Source: Candidatus Pullichristensenella stercoripullorum
Lineage (GTDB): Bacteria > Bacillota > Clostridia > Christensenellales > Aristaeellaceae
Assembly (NCBI GenBank): GCA_018712885.1
Contig: DVGE01000127.1
Location: 1-8,831 of the forward strand
DNA length: 8,831 bases
Reading direction: 5' to 3'
Below the pieces are notes generated by a model. That model saw only the letters and a list, made by a program, of their open reading frames with translations. It searched no databases and was not told the DNA's origin. Below, piece by piece: positions 5,685 to 8,831 of the stretch. Both the position numbers and the translations under genes were made by a program. How positions within the stretch are numbered: the first letter of the stretch is position 1; the number at the start of each line of letters is the position of its first letter.

Positions 5685-6836
5685 ATGAGGAGACTGTTTA
5701 CTTCCGAATCCGTCACCGAGGGCCATCCCGACAAGATCTGCGACCAGATCGCCGACGCCGTGCTCGACGCCATCCTCGCCAAGGACCCCGACGCCCACGT
5801 CGCCTGCGAGTGCTGCGCCACCACCGGCATGGTGCTGGTGATGGGCGAGATCACCACCTCCGCCTATGTGCCCATCGACCAGATCGCCCGCAACAAGATC
5901 GTGGAGATCGGCTATGACCGCGCCAAGTACGGCTTCGACGGCCAGTCCTGCGCGGTGCTGGTGTCCGTGGACGAGCAGTCGCCGGACATCGCCATGGGCG
6001 TCAAGCGCGGCGACGAGAACATGGGCGCGGGCGACCAGGGCATGATGTTCGGCTACGCCTGCGACGAGACCCCCGAGTACATGCCGCTGGCCATCTCGCT
6101 GGCGCACAAGCTGACGCGCGCGCTTTCGCAGGCGCGCAAGTCCGGCAAGCTGCCCTACCTGCGGCCCGACGGCAAGGCGCAGGTGACCGTGGAATACGAC
6201 GACGACCGCCCCGTGCGCGTCGAGGCCGTGGTCATCTCCACGCAGCACGCTCCCGAAGTCACCCACGAGCAGATCGAGCGCGACATGATCGAGCAGATCA
6301 TCCGCCCGGTGGTGAGCGCCGAACTGCTCGACGAGAACACCAAGTTCTTCATCAACCCCACCGGCCGCTTCGTGGTGGGCGGGCCGCAGGGCGATTCCGG
6401 TCTTACCGGCCGCAAGATCATCGTCGACAGCTACGGCGGCTACGCGCGGCACGGCGGCGGCGCTTTTTCCGGAAAAGACCCCAGCAAGGTGGATCGCTCC
6501 GCCGCCTACGCCCTGCGCCACGTGGCCAAAAACCTCGTCGCCGCCGGCCTCTGCCGCCGCTGCGAGGTGGGCGTTGCCTACGCCATCGGCGTGGCCAGGC
6601 CCGTGAGCGTGTTCGTGGACAGCGAGAGCACCGGCGCGCTGCCGGACGACGAACTGGCGAAGATCGTCGAAAAGACCTTCGATCTGCGTCCCGCGGCCAT
6701 CATCCGCCGGCTGAACCTGAAGCGGCCCATCTACCAGCAAGTGGCCGCCTACGGGCACTTTGGCCGCGACGACCTCGACCTTCCCTGGGAGCGCCTCGAC
6801 ATGGTGGACGCGCTGCGCGCCGCCGCCAGGCGCTGA
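5685..6836 (+). CDS. metK: S-adenosylmethionine synthetase
   Basis: A 383-residue methionine adenosyltransferase: ATP + L-methionine + water gives SAM + phosphate + diphosphate, as a cytoplasmic tetramer. Seen: TEGHPDK with the ATP-contacting H14 and D16, the family signature GAGDQG (114-119), GGPQGDSGLTGRK, and the glycine-rich GGGAFSGKDPSKVDRSAA (257-274). The length is normal. ATG 5685 is used because GGAGGA (5672-5677) lies 7 bases upstream; the TTG directly before it would only add one residue. The gene sits behind a SAM-sensing riboswitch, so its product shuts off its own transcription. A terminator follows at once. Nothing abnormal is seen in the sequence. Confidence 0.98.
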   Translation: MRRLFTSESVTEGHPDKICDQIADAVLDAILAKDPDAHVACECCATTGMVLVMGEITTSAYVPIDQIARNKIVEIGYDRAKYGFDGQSCAVLVSVDEQSPDIAMGVKRGDENMGAGDQGMMFGYACDETPEYMPLAISLAHKLTRALSQARKSGKLPYLRPDGKAQVTVEYDDDRPVRVEAVVISTQHAPEVTHEQIERDMIEQIIRPVVSAELLDENTKFFINPTGRFVVGGPQGDSGLTGRKIIVDSYGGYARHGGGAFSGKDPSKVDRSAAYALRHVAKNLVAAGLCRRCEVGVAYAIGVARPVSVFVDSESTGALPDDELAKIVEKTFDLRPAAIIRRLNLKRPIYQQVAAYGHFGRDDLDLPWERLDMVDALRAAARR

Positions 6837-6843
6837 ACCATTC

Positions 6844-6876
6844 CCCCGCGCCCTCTTCCCGGCACGGGGCTTTTTT
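6844..6876 (+). terminator. Terminator after metK
   Basis: CCCCGCGCC (6844-6852) pairs with GGCACGGGG (6861-6869) with one internal C/A mismatch and an 8-base loop; one C then TTTTTT (6871-6876) follow. The T-tract ends directly before the Shine-Dalgarno of the next gene. Confidence 0.72.
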
Positions 6877-6891
6877 AAAGGAGGTTGCGCC

Positions 6892-7386
6892 ATGAACCCT
6901 GACAGCCGCCCGAAGCGGGGATTTTTCCAATACAAAACGCGGCTCCTGTCGGCCGCGCTCTGCTTCTTGGCTGCGCTCCACTGCGCACTGCTGCCCTTGC
7001 GCTTGAGCGCTCCTGTCTCCATGTGGGATCGAGGCATCGCCGTGATCCGACGGGAGCTTGGCGTCGCCGCGGAAGCGCGCGACTTTCAGGGCATCCAACG
7101 CGCGATCCGGCATGAGAGTATCGCCAATGCGCTTATAGCATCGCCCGACACGCGCCATGTGGGGCCTGTGGACAGCGCCGACGCCGCCATCCGCCAGGCA
7201 AAGGCACTGTGGGCGGAGGATCACCGCACGTTCGACGTCACCGAGGGGTGCGTGATCGAGGCGCGGTACTGCACACGCTTCGACGGCTGGTACGTTTACG
7301 GAACGGTCGAGGGGCCGGTGCTCGCCTGCGTGCCCTGCGCGCTGATCGGGCGCAAAGGAGACGTGCGCGCGGTGTGGATCGGATGA
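6892..7386 (+). CDS. Small membrane-anchored protein of unknown function
   Basis: 164 residues. Seen: a basic N-terminus (MNPDSRPKRG), one hydrophobic segment at about 17-37 that may be a signal anchor, a helical middle part (44-80), and a C-terminal domain of about 90-164. The latter has ADAAIRQAKALW, then alternating strands with DGWYVYGTVEG and a final GDVRAVWIG. This C-terminal pattern faintly recalls NTF2-fold proteins (W-x-V-x-G-T then a closing dG-x-v strand), but I would not assign the family. It is probably exported and tethered. ATG 6892 is selected by AAAGGAGG (6877-6884), 7 bases upstream; the frame continues back into metK without a ribosome site. No promoter is visible between metK and this gene, so expression may come from read-through of the metK terminator. 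No clear terminator follows. Confidence 0.75.
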   Translation: MNPDSRPKRGFFQYKTRLLSAALCFLAALHCALLPLRLSAPVSMWDRGIAVIRRELGVAAEARDFQGIQRAIRHESIANALIASPDTRHVGPVDSADAAIRQAKALWAEDHRTFDVTEGCVIEARYCTRFDGWYVYGTVEGPVLACVPCALIGRKGDVRAVWIG

Positions 7387-7452
7387 CGGCCCGCTTCTTT
7401 GACCAAATCTTGACGGCTCTGTAAAGATGTCCCAGCTTCGTTCCCGCGCCGC

Positions 7453-7480
7453 TTGACAGCGCTCGCGCCCGTGTTATAAT
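7453..7480 (+). promoter_or_regulatory. Consensus promoter of the ATP-grasp gene
   Basis: Perfect TTGACA (7453-7458) and perfect TATAAT (7475-7480) with a 16-base spacer. Transcription would start near 7487, leaving a leader of about 86 bases. The gene is thus likely transcribed alone. Confidence 0.85.
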
Positions 7481-7539
7481 CTGCGCAAAGAGACGTTTTT
7501 TCGATAGAAACCTCGCATTTCATTCCGCGAAGTGGGACG

Positions 7540-7557
7540 CGCGGCGCGCTCGCCGCG
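7540..7557 (+). promoter_or_regulatory. Hairpin just upstream of the ATP-grasp ribosome site
   Basis: CGCGGCG and CGCCGCG form a 7-bp stem around the loop CGCT and end 3 bases before GGGGGAA (7561-7567). A wider alternative uses CATTCCGCG (7521-7529) with CGCGAATG (7554-7561) and reaches the first base of the ribosome site. It could tune translation, but this is inference from pairing alone. Confidence 0.35.
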
Positions 7558-7572
7558 AATGGGGGAACACAG

Positions 7573-8601
7573 ATGGGGATCAGCGGGAAAATGCGCCAGG
7601 CCGTGCATCGCGTGGCGCAGAAATATCGGGATCAGGAGAACGCGCGGACGATGCGCCGGGCGTTCGAGGAGGCGCTCGCGCGCGTCGGCGCGCGGGCGAC
7701 CTGGGAAGACTTTTTACAGGCGCGCCGCCAGACGGGGTGCAACGTGCGCGAATACTTCCTCTTCCACTTCTATGAGCGCACGCCGGAGGAGCGCGACACC
7801 TTTCTCACCACCGCGCGCCGCGACGCCATGATCCACTACATCGGCGACGATGAGACCATCAACTGTTCCGCGCCGGGCAACAAGATACTCTTCAACGCCC
7901 TGTTCGGGGAATTCCTCTGCCGCGAATGGCTCAATCCCACCACCTGCACAGACGCGCAGTTCGCCGACTTCATCCGCCGCCACGAGCGGGTGATGGTCAA
8001 GCCCGCCCTCGCCGGCCGCGGCGAAGGGCTGCGCGTATACCATTATCAGGGCGACGAAGAAGCCGCCGCCCTGCGCGCCGAGCTCTCCGGGGATGGCATG
8101 CTGATAGAAGAGATGCCCCGGCAGCACCCGCAGATGGACAGGCTCAACCCCTACTGCATCAATACCGTGCGCTTTTGCACCTACACCGACCGCGACGAGG
8201 TGCACATACTGCTGGCCGCGCCCCGCACCGCCAAGGGCAAGAGCTTCGTGGACAACGTGGCCGCGGGCGGGCTCATCATGGCCGCGGATCTGCGCACGGG
8301 CGTGGTCACTTCCGACGGCGTGGACGAGGAAGCGCGCTTTTTTGAGACCCATCCCCTCACCGGCACGCGGCTGAAGGGCTTCCAAATCCCCAACTGGGAC
8401 AGGGCGCTGGACGTGGTCCGCCGCGCCGCCCGCGCCCTCTACGCCATCCCCCAATGCCGCTACATCGGCTGGGATCTGGGCTTTCTCGCCGACGACCGCG
8501 TGGCCGTCATCGAGTGCAACTGGCGGCAGGGGCTGCTGGCGCAGGTGCCGCAGGGCAGGGGGTATTATCACGAGCTGAAAAAGCTGTGCCAGAAGCCGTG
8601 A
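7573..8601 (+). CDS. ATP-grasp enzyme, sugar-transfer-associated type
   Basis: 342 residues, no signal peptide. The N-terminal third is basic and helical. The ATP-grasp fold follows: K104 (PGNK), K143 in MVKPALAGRGEG with its flexible glycine loop, E179/E180 in MLIEE, NTVR (197-200), SFVDNVAAGG (224-233), and the terminal metal-binding strand pair with D301 (GWDLGF) and E314/N316 (IECNW). This order is that of the sugar-transfer-associated ATP-grasp group, often found near exopolysaccharide or capsule genes and thought to join an acyl or amino-acid group to an acceptor through an acyl-phosphate. The substrate is unknown. Here no glycosyltransferase is adjacent; it has its own consensus promoter and a bidirectional terminator, so it appears to stand alone. 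ATG 7573 follows GGGGGAA by about 5 bases; no better start is seen. Confidence 0.85.
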   Translation: MGISGKMRQAVHRVAQKYRDQENARTMRRAFEEALARVGARATWEDFLQARRQTGCNVREYFLFHFYERTPEERDTFLTTARRDAMIHYIGDDETINCSAPGNKILFNALFGEFLCREWLNPTTCTDAQFADFIRRHERVMVKPALAGRGEGLRVYHYQGDEEAAALRAELSGDGMLIEEMPRQHPQMDRLNPYCINTVRFCTYTDRDEVHILLAAPRTAKGKSFVDNVAAGGLIMAADLRTGVVTSDGVDEEARFFETHPLTGTRLKGFQIPNWDRALDVVRRAARALYAIPQCRYIGWDLGFLADDRVAVIECNWRQGLLAQVPQGRGYYHELKKLCQKP

Positions 8602-8704
8602 GCGGCGGGCGCGATATTCGCCGTCCATGGATCTTGCGCCATGCGCGCGAAGCGGCGGAGGGCGGGCGCGTTGCGCAGGCCTGCCCGAAGCGCATATAGC
8701 AAAA

Positions 8705-8731
8705 GCCCCGAAACCGCAATGGTTTCGAGGC
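8705..8731. terminator. Bidirectional terminator between ATP-grasp gene and tRNA-Arg
   Basis: GCCCCGAAACC (8705-8715), loop GCAAT, GGTTTCGAGGC (8721-8731): an 11-bp stem with one wobble or mismatch depending on strand. On the plus strand TTTTT (8732-8736) follows; on the minus strand TTTT follows. It can end both the ATP-grasp mRNA and the convergent tRNA transcript. The 8602-8704 stretch before it holds nothing else I can support. Confidence 0.85.
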
Positions 8732-8738
8732 TTTTTAA

Positions 8739-8815
8739 TGGCGTGCCTGAAGGGATTCGAACCCCTGACCTTTTGGTTCGTAGCCAAACACTCTATCCGG
8801 CTGAGCTACAGGCAC
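8739..8815 (-). tRNA. tRNA-Arg(ACG) with encoded CCA
   Basis: Full cloverleaf on the minus strand. The acceptor stem GTGCCTG (8809-8815) pairs with CAGGCAC (8743-8749), the discriminator is G (8742) and CCA is encoded (8739-8741). The anticodon arm TTTGG-CTACGAA-CCAAA places anticodon ACG at 8779-8781, and the T-arm has GGTTCGAAT. ACG reads CGN Arg codons after deamination of A34 to inosine. The bidirectional terminator lies 7 bases beyond the CCA. Its promoter is outside the window. Confidence 0.97.
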
Positions 8816-8831
8816 ATGGCCTTTTCTCAAG

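Noticed and set aside
5430..7037. Long minus-strand open frame (535 codons) opposite metK
   Set aside because: Shadow of metK codon bias; the translated text is Gly/Ala/His/Val-rich without domains and crosses the riboswitch and terminator.
7387..7452. Possible terminator or small gene after the unknown membrane protein
   Set aside because: No stable stem followed by T residues and no short frame with a ribosome site could be found.
7714..8787. Long minus-strand open frame opposite the ATP-grasp gene
   Set aside because: Antisense to a well-supported enzyme and would start inside the tRNA-Arg gene.

Overview
The window looks like a chromosomal segment of an obligately anaerobic, GC-rich Firmicute of the clostridial kind. 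This is inferred from four things: an S-box (SAM-I) riboswitch in front of metK, a WalR/PhoP-like two-component pair, a sporulator-type D-Ala-D-Ala carboxypeptidase, and a rubrerythrin. Third codon positions are strongly G/C, so many long antisense open frames appear; I treat these as shadows. Promoters are AT-rich islands with near-consensus sigma-A boxes. I see no transposase, integrase, CRISPR array or phage structural gene.

Layout. (1) Positions 1-955, minus strand: an OmpR-family response regulator followed by the N-terminus of its overlapping sensor histidine kinase, which runs off the left edge. (2) Positions 956-1170: a divergent control region with one promoter per direction, a dyad inside the regulator promoter and a hairpin in each 5' leader. 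(3) Positions 1171-2739, plus strand: a secreted, membrane-anchored D-Ala-D-Ala carboxypeptidase with an unusual basic tail. (4) Positions 2861-5326, minus strand: a four-gene operon in which each junction is a 4-base stop/start overlap. The order is zinc-phospholipase-C-like protein, nitroreductase, DUF5131 (radical-SAM-like) protein, rubrerythrin. It has its own promoter and ends at a strong palindromic terminator. (5) Positions 5441-6836, plus strand: consensus promoter, SAM riboswitch with a readable terminator/antiterminator switch, then metK. (6) Positions 6892-7386: a small membrane-anchored protein of unknown function placed immediately behind the metK terminator. (7) Positions 7453-8601: consensus promoter, structured leader and an ATP-grasp enzyme of the sugar-transfer-associated type. 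(8) Positions 8705-8815: a bidirectional terminator and a minus-strand tRNA-Arg(ACG) with an encoded CCA.

How the parts may work together. The two-component pair and the carboxypeptidase form a divergent cell-envelope module, and control of one by the other is plausible but unproven. The four-gene operon pairs two likely redox/peroxide-handling proteins (rubrerythrin, flavin nitroreductase) with a putative Fe-S protein and a putative metal-dependent hydrolase. Its strict translational coupling is the least explained feature of the window. The metK unit is classical feedback control by SAM. I did not find strong evidence for a wholly new system. The best leads are the coupled operon, the carboxypeptidase tail, and the terminator that abuts a ribosome binding site behind metK.
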